Shown: positions 1-5,847 of the stretch, piece by piece
Position numbering within the stretch: position 1 is the stretch's first letter
Layout: each line of letters begins with the position of its first letter
Source of the DNA: Anaerolineaceae bacterium UBA2260
Lineage (GTDB): Bacteria; Chloroflexota; Anaerolineae; Anaerolineales; Anaerolineaceae
Length of the DNA: 10,648 bases
Direction: 5' to 3'
Assembly (NCBI GenBank): GCA_002347485.1
Contig: DDXM01000026.1
Location: 1-10,648, forward strand
Program-made: the position numbers and the translations under genes
Notes under the pieces: model-generated
Told to the model about the DNA's origin: nothing
What the model saw: only the letters and a program-made list of their open reading frames with translations
Database searches by the model: none

Positions 1-24
1 GCACCGATATGTATATACCGGCAT
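1..24 (-). CDS. FmdB-type zinc-ribbon protein, N-terminal 8 codons only
   Basis: Only the first eight codons lie in the window, reading MPVYTYRC on the minus strand and running off the left edge. This matches the very conserved opening of the FmdB/CxxC_CxxC_SSSS zinc-ribbon family (MPxYxYRC followed by xxCG), whose first Cys starts the first zinc knuckle. The start is supported by a good Shine-Dalgarno, AGAGGTGA, four bases upstream, and by a strong promoter at 67-95. Members are short (about 60-110 residues) and of unclear function; the name comes from a putative regulator of formamidase. The identification rests on eight residues plus initiation signals, so the family call is tentative, while the presence of a gene start is fairly secure. 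Confidence 0.6.
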
Positions 25-66
25 AATATCACCTCTACTTCTTTTTACAGTTTTACAACGGATGAA

Positions 67-95
67 ATTATAGTCCCTTCAGGGGGGAGGGTCAA
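67..95 (-). promoter_or_regulatory. Sigma-70-type promoter for the FmdB-type gene
   Basis: On the minus strand TTGACC (95-90) and a perfect TATAAT (72-67) are separated by exactly 17 bases. The expected transcription start is near position 60, giving a leader of about 35 nt before the ATG at 24. The spacer carries a C-run and a short CCC/GGG pairing. It is the best-matching promoter in the window and drives transcription off the left edge. Confidence 0.75.
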
Positions 96-102
96 GAAGC
101 AG

Positions 103-120
103 AAAACGCTTAAAACGCTT
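103..120. repeat. 9-bp tandem duplication AAAACGCTT x2
   Basis: Two exact adjacent copies of AAAACGCTT occupy 103-111 and 112-120, followed by AAA. The second copy overlaps the stop codon of mntP, and the pair sits 8 bases upstream of the -35 element of the next gene. It may be a replication-slippage duplication or a small protein-binding site; nothing in the sequence decides between these. Confidence 0.6.
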
Positions 121-682
121 AAATCCCGAACAAGTGGCTGACCAGCACCTTGACGCCGATTCCCACCAGGATCAATCCCCCCACAAGTTCCATGCGCTTG
201 CCAAACCGGCAGCCCAGCCGGTCGCCCAGTAGATAGCCGGCAACCGCCAGCAGGAAGGAAGTGACGCCGATGATGAGGCTGTTTTGCAGGATCGCGCCAT
301 CCACAAGCGCCAGGCTTAAGCCTACCGCCAGCGCGTCGACGCTGGTGGCGATGGAAAGCATTACCAGCGAACCGCCCCGTGTGGGGTCGCCCGGCTGGCA
401 TTCCGTGTCATCCTTGCGGCTCTCCAGAATCATCTTGCCCCCCACGTACAATAGCAGGAGGAAAGCCACCCAGTGATCGAATTTCGAGATGAGGTCGGCG
501 ATCTGCCGCCCCGCCAGCCAGCCGAGGAAGGTCATGCCGCCTTGGAACAGCCCGAAATGGAAGGCCAGGCGCAGCACCATGCGCGCCGTTTTTTTCATCC
601 CGTTAGTACCAATGCCCAGCGCGACGGTGAAGCAATCCATCGCCAGTCCTAAAGCGATTAAGAGGATTTCCCAAATCGTCAT
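119..682 (-). CDS. mntP: Manganese efflux pump MntP
   Basis: A 187-residue polytopic membrane protein of the normal MntP length. It exports Mn2+ across the cytoplasmic membrane and guards against manganese excess. Two internally related halves are visible: an acidic motif AMDCFTVALG in helix 1 (Asp16) and its counterpart SIATSVDALAVGLS (Asp116). These correspond to the conserved aspartates needed for transport in the family. FQGGMTFLGW follows the first helix pair, and a hydrophilic loop at about residues 86-104 separates the halves. The ATG at 682 is the first start in frame, with a weak GGAACGAG ribosome site. The gene is divergent from the metallopeptidase gene. No yybP-ykoY manganese riboswitch could be recognised in the 171-base gap, so control is probably at transcription initiation. 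Confidence 0.93.
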   Translation of the reverse strand: MTIWEILLIALGLAMDCFTVALGIGTNGMKKTARMVLRLAFHFGLFQGGMTFLGWLAGRQIADLISKFDHWVAFLLLLYVGGKMILESRKDDTECQPGDPTRGGSLVMLSIATSVDALAVGLSLALVDGAILQNSLIIGVTSFLLAVAGYLLGDRLGCRFGKRMELVGGLILVGIGVKVLVSHLFGI

Positions 683-690
683 CTATTTTT

Positions 691-714
691 CTCGTTCCAA
701 GATTCGGGATTATA
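691..714 (-). promoter_or_regulatory. Probable -10 element and ribosome site of mntP
   Basis: A perfect TATAAT lies on the minus strand at 714-709, placing the transcription start near 702 and leaving a leader of about 20 nt. No good -35 is seen at 16-18 bases; the closest, GTGACC at 740-735, has a 20-base spacer. This promoter may therefore depend on an activator or be weak. The GGAACGAG stretch at 698-691 is the only ribosome-site candidate. Confidence 0.45.
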
Positions 715-853
715 ACCCAGCCAGTAAAAATTTTGGTCACGAAGGTGCGATCGAATCAGGACGCACTGTCATCTTTGGTAAAATAGTGTATCAGGCACGA
801 ACCTGGCACGATGAAGCTAACCCGCCGGATTTATGGAAGAGAGCACATAAAAA

Positions 854-2263
854 ATGAGCAAAAAGACCATCATCACCCTCATCGTATTAGTGGTAACCGC
901 GTGCGTATTAATGAGCATCGCGTTGATCGTAGGAGGTGTCTTCCTCCTACGCGCCCAGAAGAATTACACCCAACCTACCCCTACAGTCGAGCAGATCAAT
1001 CCCACCGCGACTCCTCAGACCGGGAGCGTGACAGCGCAGCCTGAGAACCAGGAGACACTGCCCGCTGAAATCCGCAGCCAAATGGATGAGATCCAGCTGC
1101 AGGTATTGCAGATCCGCGGCAAAGAGTTAAAACAGGAACTCCGGCGCAATTTGATGACCCCGGAAGAATTGCAGGACAAAGTCATTAACGAGTTTTTCGC
1201 TGATTACACGGAAGAGGATGTGGAACGTGATGTGAAGGTCCTCAGCACCCTGGGCCTGGTTGATTACGGCTTCGACCTGCGCCAGTTCTATCTCGACCTG
1301 TACACTGAGCAGGTGGCAGGCTATTATGACAGCGAGACCAAGGAAATGTACGTCATCGCCGGCGAGGCCTTCGCCGGACCGGAGCGCATGACCTACGCTC
1401 ACGAATTCAACCACGTGCTACAGGATCAATACTACGACCTGGAAAACGGCTTGAAATTGAACGAGGAGTACTGCGAAACGGATTCGGAATACTGCGCCGC
1501 TGTCAGCGCGCTCATCGAGGGAGATTCCACCCTCACCGAACAATACTGGCTCGTCCAGTACAGCACTCGGCAGGACCAGCAGGACATCCTCAAGTTCCAG
1601 GAATCCTATTCCAGCCCGGTTTATGATTCCGCGCCGAATTTCATGAAAGAGGATTTCCTCTTCCCGTATTTGCAAGGATATGATTTTGTCTCCAAATTGT
1701 ACGAAAGCGGTGGATGGAACGCGGTGGACGCGGCTTTTCTCAACCCTCCGGTGACCACCGAGCAGATCCTGCACCCGGAAAAGTACCCCTCAGACCAGCC
1801 AGTAGCGGTGGAAATGCCTGATTTTTCCACCATCCTGGATGGAGACTGGGAGGAGATCGACCGCAACGTGATGGGCGAGTGGTACACCTACCTCGTCCTC
1901 GCCAGGGGTTGGACCGGGCAATTTATGATGGATGACGAGGATTCAAAGACCGCAGCAGCCGGTTGGGGTGGAGATACCTATGTATATTACACCCCGGCGG
2001 ATTCGGGAGATTACCTTTTTATCTGGCGCAGCAATTGGGAAACCAGCCAGGATATGAACGAGTTCTTCAACCAATCACGGGAATACGGACTGGCACGCTG
2101 GGGGATTCCCACAACCAACTCAAGCACCGCAGTATCCTGGGAAGCGGAAAGCGAGGGTTTCATCACGATGCGCCGCTCGGGTAATGATGTGCTGTGGCTG
2201 ATGGGCACACACGCTGAAGACCTGCAGGAAGCCTTAACGCTGTTGCAGGATTTCGGGAATTAA
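854..2263 (+). CDS. Membrane-anchored predicted HExxH metallopeptidase-like protein
   Basis: A 469-residue protein with a short basic N-terminus, one long hydrophobic segment (about residues 5-32), a Thr/Pro/Gln-rich linker (about 36-70) and a large acidic, aromatic-rich extracytoplasmic part. At 183-187 it has HEFNH inside YAHEFNHVLQDQYYDL, the pattern of a zinc-metallopeptidase helix with Glu184 as candidate base. Glu222 in LIEGDSTL is a good third zinc ligand, 35 residues after the second His, as in gluzincins. Residues from about 340 onward form a second region rich in Trp and Tyr with no motif I recognise. The ATG at 854 follows a purine-rich GGAAGAGAG about 10 bases upstream. Substrate is unknown. 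VTAC at 14-17 resembles a lipobox, but the hydrophobic stretch continues past it, favouring a transmembrane anchor. The truncated HAD gene starts 3 bases downstream and was probably co-transcribed. Confidence 0.7.
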   Translation: MSKKTIITLIVLVVTACVLMSIALIVGGVFLLRAQKNYTQPTPTVEQINPTATPQTGSVTAQPENQETLPAEIRSQMDEIQLQVLQIRGKELKQELRRNLMTPEELQDKVINEFFADYTEEDVERDVKVLSTLGLVDYGFDLRQFYLDLYTEQVAGYYDSETKEMYVIAGEAFAGPERMTYAHEFNHVLQDQYYDLENGLKLNEEYCETDSEYCAAVSALIEGDSTLTEQYWLVQYSTRQDQQDILKFQESYSSPVYDSAPNFMKEDFLFPYLQGYDFVSKLYESGGWNAVDAAFLNPPVTTEQILHPEKYPSDQPVAVEMPDFSTILDGDWEEIDRNVMGEWYTYLVLARGWTGQFMMDDEDSKTAAAGWGGDTYVYYTPADSGDYLFIWRSNWETSQDMNEFFNQSREYGLARWGIPTTNSSTAVSWEAESEGFITMRRSGNDVLWLMGTHAEDLQEALTLLQDFGN

Positions 2264-2266
2264 ACC

Positions 2267-2678
2267 ATGCCGGTTGACCTGCAGTGCGTGAAGGATCTGT
2301 GTTTCGACATTGACGGCACGATCAGCGATACAGATGACGACGCATGGGTCGATCGGACCGCGGCATTGCTCGCCCCGCGAAAAAAGGGAAACAATGTCAG
2401 GCGCGCGCGTCTGTTTGCCCGCTGGCTGGTCATGTTCACCGAATCGCCAATGAATTTCACCTACAACCTGATGGACGCGCTCAGCCTGGACGACAATTTT
2501 CGCCCACTTGTTTGAGCGCGTCGCGCGCAGGCAAAAGGCAGGGCGTTCCCGCTTCAATCTGATGGACAACGCGCGCGAACTCTTGGACGCCGCCGTAAAA
2601 CAATACCCTCTCACTGTGGTCAGCGCACGGGACGCGCATACTACCGCAGAATTTCTGCGCCAATTCGCGATCCGGGCA
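2267..2678 (+). pseudogene. HAD-family hydrolase, frameshifted and 3'-truncated
   Basis: The reading frame from ATG 2267 opens with LCFDIDGTISDTDDDAW, a clear HAD motif I with the nucleophile and acid/base aspartates of DxDGT. The frame ends at TGA 2513-2515. Homology-like coding continues in the next frame (IFAHLFERVARRQKAG, then NARELLDAAVKQ), including HAD motif II as TVVSAR. A one-base insertion around 2488-2500 (GACGACAATTTTCGCC) explains the switch. The second frame runs to about FLRQFAI near 2675 and then stops within codons of the transposase remnant, so motifs III (Lys) and IV (acidic pair) are missing. The product cannot be a working phosphatase. The gene starts 3 bases after the metallopeptidase stop and has no strong ribosome site of its own, so it was likely translationally coupled. 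Confidence 0.75.
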
Positions 2679-2679
2679 T

Positions 2680-3050
2680 GCATCTTCTGAACCCCATATT
2701 GTGTTTTATATGGCCGAAGACCGTTTCCACCTCAGTAGAACCTTCTGATCGTAAACGAACACCCCTCTCTGAAGTCAGGTTGTTCCTGGCTTGTTCCCGA
2801 TAAGCCATCAAACGGAAACTAATGCGGATGGATCGATTTCCTTTGGCTTTAGTGCAGTGAGGTTTGAGTGGACATTCCTGGCAATCAACGCACTGATAAT
2901 TTCTACGGTCAGTAAGACAGCCATTCTCAGTTGTATAGCGAGTGACGTTCAGCTCGCTGGTGAACGCTGTAACCAACAATGAACTGCCCTTCGGTTCCGA
3001 TTTGAATGTTATAAGCTGGTTTTGGCCAAGTGCCCCCCTTACCTTCTTTT
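2680..3050 (-). pseudogene. IS1182-type transposase remnant, internally deleted
   Basis: Two separated parts of one DDE transposase are visible on the minus strand in different frames. The upstream part, 3022 to about 2951, reads KPAYNIQIGTEGQFIVGYSV, the conserved segment around the first half of the IS1182 catalytic core. The second part (2979 frame, about 2934-2680) reads TENGCLTDRRNYQC, a Cys cluster CVDCQECPLKPHC, and EVETVFGHIKHNMGFRR, the C-terminal block containing the last catalytic Glu. In intact relatives roughly a hundred or more residues separate SVHQR from the ENG block; here they are almost adjacent. A deletion with a frame change therefore sits at about 2935-2951. The N-terminal half and the last residues after GFRR are also absent, and no terminal inverted repeats are visible. 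The copy is inactive. Confidence 0.8.
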
Positions 3051-3061
3051 AGGACAGCCCT

Positions 3062-3232
3062 TATATTCATCACAACCCGGTTTCAGCCGGATTGGCAAAG
3101 CATCCATCCGAATGGAAATTCAGCGATTACAATAAATGGGCTGAGAAGATTTGTACAACGCACAAAGTTGTAAAATATAGAGTAAATCTCTTTGGACCAT
3201 TGGATGATTATGTGGAATTTGTTGAAAATTAG
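3062..3232 (+). pseudogene. C-terminal fragment of a REP-associated (Y1) tyrosine transposase
   Basis: From 3062 one plus-strand frame reads YIHHNPVSAGLAKHPSEWKF, then SDYNKWAEKI, and ends at TAG 3230-3232. The run YIHxNPVxAGLxxxPxxWxxSSY is the hallmark C-terminal helix and tail of Y1/HUH transposases of the REP-associated (RAYT) family. These nick single-stranded DNA with one tyrosine and often move small palindromic elements. The catalytic HUH and Tyr parts are missing, because the frame hits a TAG at 3050-3052, just where the IS1182 remnant begins on the other strand. There is no start codon, so it is a dead fragment. The stretch is AT-rich compared with the flanking genes. Confidence 0.78.
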
Positions 3233-3302
3233 AGAAAAGAGCCGTGAAGAGATGAGTCTTAGCCCATGGCTATGCTTGTTGGTTGATGACAATATTTAAT
3301 TT

Positions 3303-3306
3303 GGAG
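3303..3306 (+). promoter_or_regulatory. Ribosome binding site of gatB
   Basis: GGAG lies five bases before the ATG at 3312 and fixes that start. The 79 bases between the Y1 remnant and gatB contain an AT-rich stretch around 3291-3300, but no -35/-10 pair that I could accept. Confidence 0.6.
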
Positions 3307-3311
3307 TCCTA

Positions 3312-4766
3312 ATGACAGAATACGAAACGATCATCGGGTTGGAAACGCATATCCAATTGAACACTACCACCAAGGTCTTCTGCTCCTGCAAAGCCGATTC
3401 GTGGTTCGATCCACCCAATTCCAATATCTGCCCGGTGTGCTGCGGCCTGCCCGGTGTGCTGCCGGTGCTCAACAAAGCGGTGGTCGAGAAGGGTGTGCTG
3501 TTGGCGCGCGCGATGCACGCCGAGATCCGCCCGCTGTCTTATTTTGACCGCAAGAATTACTTTTACCCAGACCTGCCCAAGGGTTACCAGATCTCGCAGT
3601 TCGACCAGTCCCTTGCGAAGGGCGGTTACCTGGACCTGCCGGTTCCGGCTTCCGCATCGCCCGACAAGCAGCCCTACACACGGCGTGTGACCATCTGGAA
3701 GCTGCACATTGAAGAGGACGCCGGCAAGACCAAAACAGGCAACCAGCGGCGTTTCATTGACTTTAACCGCTGCGGTGTACCGCTGGTGGAAATGGTCACC
3801 GGACCGGATCTGCGCACCGCGGACGAGGCAGCGCAGTACCTGATGCGCCTGCGCCAACTACTGCGCTGGATCGGCATTTCAGAGGCGGACATGGAGAAAG
3901 CCCACTTGCGCTGCGATGCCAACGTATCCATCCGCGTCAAGGGCGAGATGAAGCTCAACCCCAAGACGGAGATCAAGAATGTGAACTCGATCGATGCGGT
4001 GCGCGAAGCCATCGCGCGCGAGATCGAGCGCCAGATCCGCGAGGTTGAGGCTGGCAACCGCATCGAAGCCTGGACGCTGGAATGGGACGAGGATTCCGGC
4101 ACGCTCAAGAAGATGCGCTCCAAGGAGACCGAGGCAGATTACCGCTACTTCCGCGAACCTGACCTGCTGCCGATCCGTTTGAGCAAAGAATGGAAGAACG
4201 AGATCCTGGCGGATTTCCCCGAGCTGCCGCTGGCGCGGCGCGCGCGCTTCGTCGAGCAGTACAACCTGCCGGAGTACGACGCGGACATCCTCACCTCCGA
4301 GCGCAAGCTCTCCGATTACTACGAAAACACGGTGCTGGCATACGGCGGCGATCCCAAGAAGGTGTCTAATTGGCTGATGAACGACGTGCTGCGCATGATC
4401 AACGACCAGGGGCTTAACCCTGAGGAGATGAAACTCACCCCGGCGGCGCTGGCGGAGATTTTGCAGCTGGTGGATAAGGGCACGATCAACATCAACACCG
4501 GTAAGAGCCTGCTGCAGAAGGTGCAGGACAGCGGCAGGACGCCTGGTCAGATAGTGGCAGACGAGGGATTGGGGTTGGTGAGCGACGACAGCGCCATCCG
4601 CGCCGTATGCGAGGAGCTGCTGGCGGAAAGCCCCAACGAGGTGGCGAATTACAAAGCCGGCAAGGTCACGCTGATCGGTTGGTTCGTCGGCGGCGTGATG
4701 AAGAAAATGCGCGGCAAAGCCGACGCCGCCCTGGCGCGCAAGATATTGGAAGAACTCTTAAATTAA
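3312..4766 (+). CDS. gatB: Aspartyl/glutamyl-tRNA(Asn/Gln) amidotransferase subunit B
   Basis: A 484-residue subunit, full family length. GatB binds mischarged Glu-tRNAGln or Asp-tRNAAsn and, with ammonia from GatA, carries out ATP-dependent transamidation in the cytoplasm. Visible signatures are YETIIGLETHIQLNT at the N-terminus and a Cys set C24, C26, C40, C43 forming the zinc site. The catalytic cradle includes YFDRKNYFYPDLPKGYQISQ (77-96), LHIEEDAGKT (131-140), DFNRCGVPLVEMVTGPDLRT (150-169) and the LRCDANVSIR / KTEIKNVNS blocks. The C-terminal helical tail ends in VGGVMKKMRGKADAALARKI, the YqeY-like tRNA-binding domain. gatA and gatC are not in the window, so the complex is encoded at scattered loci or beyond the edges. 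The start is fixed by GGAG five bases upstream. It converges with the HIT gene across the copy A unit. Confidence 0.97.
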   Translation: MTEYETIIGLETHIQLNTTTKVFCSCKADSWFDPPNSNICPVCCGLPGVLPVLNKAVVEKGVLLARAMHAEIRPLSYFDRKNYFYPDLPKGYQISQFDQSLAKGGYLDLPVPASASPDKQPYTRRVTIWKLHIEEDAGKTKTGNQRRFIDFNRCGVPLVEMVTGPDLRTADEAAQYLMRLRQLLRWIGISEADMEKAHLRCDANVSIRVKGEMKLNPKTEIKNVNSIDAVREAIAREIERQIREVEAGNRIEAWTLEWDEDSGTLKKMRSKETEADYRYFREPDLLPIRLSKEWKNEILADFPELPLARRARFVEQYNLPEYDADILTSERKLSDYYENTVLAYGGDPKKVSNWLMNDVLRMINDQGLNPEEMKLTPAALAEILQLVDKGTININTGKSLLQKVQDSGRTPGQIVADEGLGLVSDDSAIRAVCEELLAESPNEVANYKAGKVTLIGWFVGGVMKKMRGKADAALARKILEELLN

Positions 4767-4769
4767 TCT

Positions 4770-4794
4770 CACGCAAAGACGCCAAGGCGCAAAG
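4770..4794 (+). repeat. Left boundary array of GxxExxY unit A (three 8-nt units)
   Basis: Three tandem units, ACGCAAAG (4771-4778), ACGCCAAG (4779-4786) and GCGCAAAG (4787-4794), begin 4 bases after the gatB stop. The 25-base block 4770-4794 matches the reverse complement of 5222-5246 at 19 of 25 positions, so the two form an inverted pair around the decayed GxxExxY gene. Confidence 0.75.
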
Positions 4795-4815
4795 TTCTGC
4801 TTATCTTGACCAGAA

Positions 4816-5201
4816 TCAAACTTCAGGTAACTTATTTACTATACGTTTGATCCCATCGCGGATCAATGGCGCACCGAGGTTGATTAAGAGTCCAAGGTGC
4901 AATCCAGAGATTTTTAGGTATGTCAGTAATTGTATAAGATGAACATCGTGAATCTTTTCGACTGACTTGAACTCAACAATGACCAGATTATTAACAATAT
5001 TATCTGCCTGGTAACCGGCATCAATGGTTATTCCATCTTAAATGGTCGGCAAAATCACTTCGGTTTGAATTTCAAAGCCTCTTTTTATTAGCTCGTGTGA
5101 AAGAATTGCCTGGTAGGCTAACTCTAACAAACCAGGACTGAACTGAGTGTGGATCTTGTAAGATGCATCCATATAATTTTTGCCAGATTGTTTTCACTCA
5201 T
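4816..5201 (-). pseudogene. GxxExxY family protein (PD-(D/E)xK nuclease fold), copy A, decayed
   Basis: The minus strand from ATG 5201 reads MSENNLAKII, then continues in another frame from about 5172 as MDASYKIHTQFSPGLLELAY. It runs on to VIVEFKSVEKIHDVHLIQLL and LHLGLLINLGAPLIRDGI, ending at TGA 4818-4816. This is the TIGR04256 GxxExxY layout (GLLELAY is the name motif) at its usual 120-130 residue length. Two lesions are seen. One is a single-base loss near 5173 (the family has a Val codon where only TGG remains before GATGCA). The other is TAA at 5040-5038, where relatives have Tyr before DGITID. The D and ExK residues of the presumed nuclease site (QAD, VEFK) remain. The family's biological role is not established. 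The gene is enclosed by inverted arrays at 4770-4794 and 5222-5246. Confidence 0.82.
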
Positions 5202-5221
5202 TATGCAAACATAAAGTTTTT

Positions 5222-5246
5222 CTTTGCGACTTAGCGCTTCTGCGAG
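5222..5246 (-). repeat. Right boundary array of GxxExxY unit A (three 8-nt units)
   Basis: Read on the minus strand, three units TCGCAGAA (5245-5238), GCGCTAAG (5237-5230) and TCGCAAAG (5229-5222) point inward, toward the start codon of copy A 20 bases further on. The array ends 10 bases from the HIT stop codon. It is the inverted partner of 4770-4794. Confidence 0.72.
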
Positions 5247-5255
5247 TGCTCTTAT

Positions 5256-5735
5256 TTATTTCCAATTACTTGAAATTCTCTCGAATGTGACTCCTAAATC
5301 CTCGGGGATGACGCGGGTCTCACCTGTGGTGGACATGAAGTTGGTATCGCCCGCCCAGCGCGGCACGATGTGAATGTGCGCGTGCTCCGAGATGCCCGCG
5401 CCGGCAGCCACGCCCATGTTGATGCCAATGTTGAACCCCTCCGGCTGGTAGACCGCGCGCAGCACACCGATGGCGGTGTTGACCATCTCGATCATCTCGA
5501 AGCGCACTTCAGGCGTCAGCATGTCGATACCCGAAACATGTACAAAAGGTACCACCATCACGTGCCCGCTGGTGTAAGGATAGCGGTTGAGGATGGTGTA
5601 ACAGGCTTCACCCCGGTGCACGATGAGATTGTCCATGCCGTCTTGCTGACCCGGGGCGGTGCAGAAGACGCACGACCCGGAATTGTCGCCATCGGTTACG
5701 TATTTCATGCGCCAGGGGGACCATAGGTTTTCCAT
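5256..5735 (-). CDS. HIT-family nucleotide hydrolase/phosphorylase (Ap4A phosphorylase-like)
   Basis: A 159-residue cytoplasmic protein of the histidine-triad superfamily. It has the catalytic triad HAHIHIVPRW (His118, His120, His122), preceded by GFNIGINMGVAAGAGISEH. A CVFC pair at 22-25 may help bind zinc. The opening MENLWSPWRMKYV and the TNFM/TRVIPEDL tail are typical of the branch that includes the mycobacterial Ap4A phosphorylase Rv2613c, so activity on dinucleoside polyphosphates or AMP conjugates is likely; the exact substrate is not shown by sequence. An in-frame start at 5792 would add 19 residues unlike the family. I chose ATG 5735 because WSPWRM follows directly and AAGGTGG lies about five bases upstream. 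The gene is divergent from xseA. Confidence 0.9.
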   Translation of the reverse strand: MENLWSPWRMKYVTDGDNSGSCVFCTAPGQQDGMDNLIVHRGEACYTILNRYPYTSGHVMVVPFVHVSGIDMLTPEVRFEMIEMVNTAIGVLRAVYQPEGFNIGINMGVAAGAGISEHAHIHIVPRWAGDTNFMSTTGETRVIPEDLGVTFERISSNWK

Positions 5736-5763
5736 AATGCCACCTTGTGATAGGGTTTCTTTT

Positions 5764-5792
5764 ATTCTACACGCGATAATGGATTTTGCCAT
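5764..5792 (-). promoter_or_regulatory. Possible promoter of the HIT gene
   Basis: On the minus strand ATGGCA (5792-5787, 4 of 6 matches to TTGACA) and TAGAAT (5769-5764, 5 of 6 to TATAAT) are 17 bases apart. Transcription would start near 5757, leaving a leader of about 20 nt that contains the AAGGTGG ribosome site. It lies back to back with the xseA promoter. Confidence 0.45.
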
Positions 5793-5811
5793 GTATTCTT
5801 AAGTCTTTTTG

Positions 5812-5841
5812 TTGACAGGCGTGCGGGGTAAATGTTATCCT
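5812..5841 (+). promoter_or_regulatory. xseA promoter, likely giving a leaderless mRNA
   Basis: A perfect TTGACA (5812-5817) is followed after 18 bases by TATCCT (5836-5841, 4 of 6). The expected start of transcription, about 7 bases downstream, falls on or next to the ATG at 5848. No Shine-Dalgarno sequence is present in the 20 bases before that ATG, which agrees with leaderless initiation. Confidence 0.5.
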
Positions 5842-5847
5842 ATTCGT

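Noticed and set aside
683..853. A yybP-ykoY manganese riboswitch upstream of mntP
   Set aside because: I looked for the conserved loop and helix pattern on the minus strand and saw none; the leader predicted from TATAAT is only about 20 nt, too short for a riboswitch.
854..910. Lipoprotein signal peptide (VTAC at residues 14-17) of the metallopeptidase-like protein
   Set aside because: The hydrophobic segment continues for about 15 residues past the Cys, which suits a transmembrane anchor better than lipobox cleavage.
2927..3070. A short minus-strand frame starting at ATG 3070 as an intact small gene
   Set aside because: Its middle is the KPAYNIQIGTE segment of IS1182 transposase and it ends at a frame change, so it is part of the transposase remnant.
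3083..3292. A 69-codon minus-strand frame
   Set aside because: It is antisense to the Y1 transposase tail, which has a recognisable protein signature; the minus frame has none.
5370..5726. A 118-codon plus-strand frame
   Set aside because: It is the antisense shadow of the HIT gene, with no motif or initiation signals.
5736..5792. In-frame upstream start at 5792 for the HIT gene
   Set aside because: The added 19 residues do not resemble the family, and they cover the likely promoter and the AAGGTGG ribosome site of ATG 5735.
5809..5847. TTG 5809 as the start of xseA
   Set aside because: It would overlap the TTGACA box and add 13 residues unlike the family; ATG 5848 gives the normal N-terminus.
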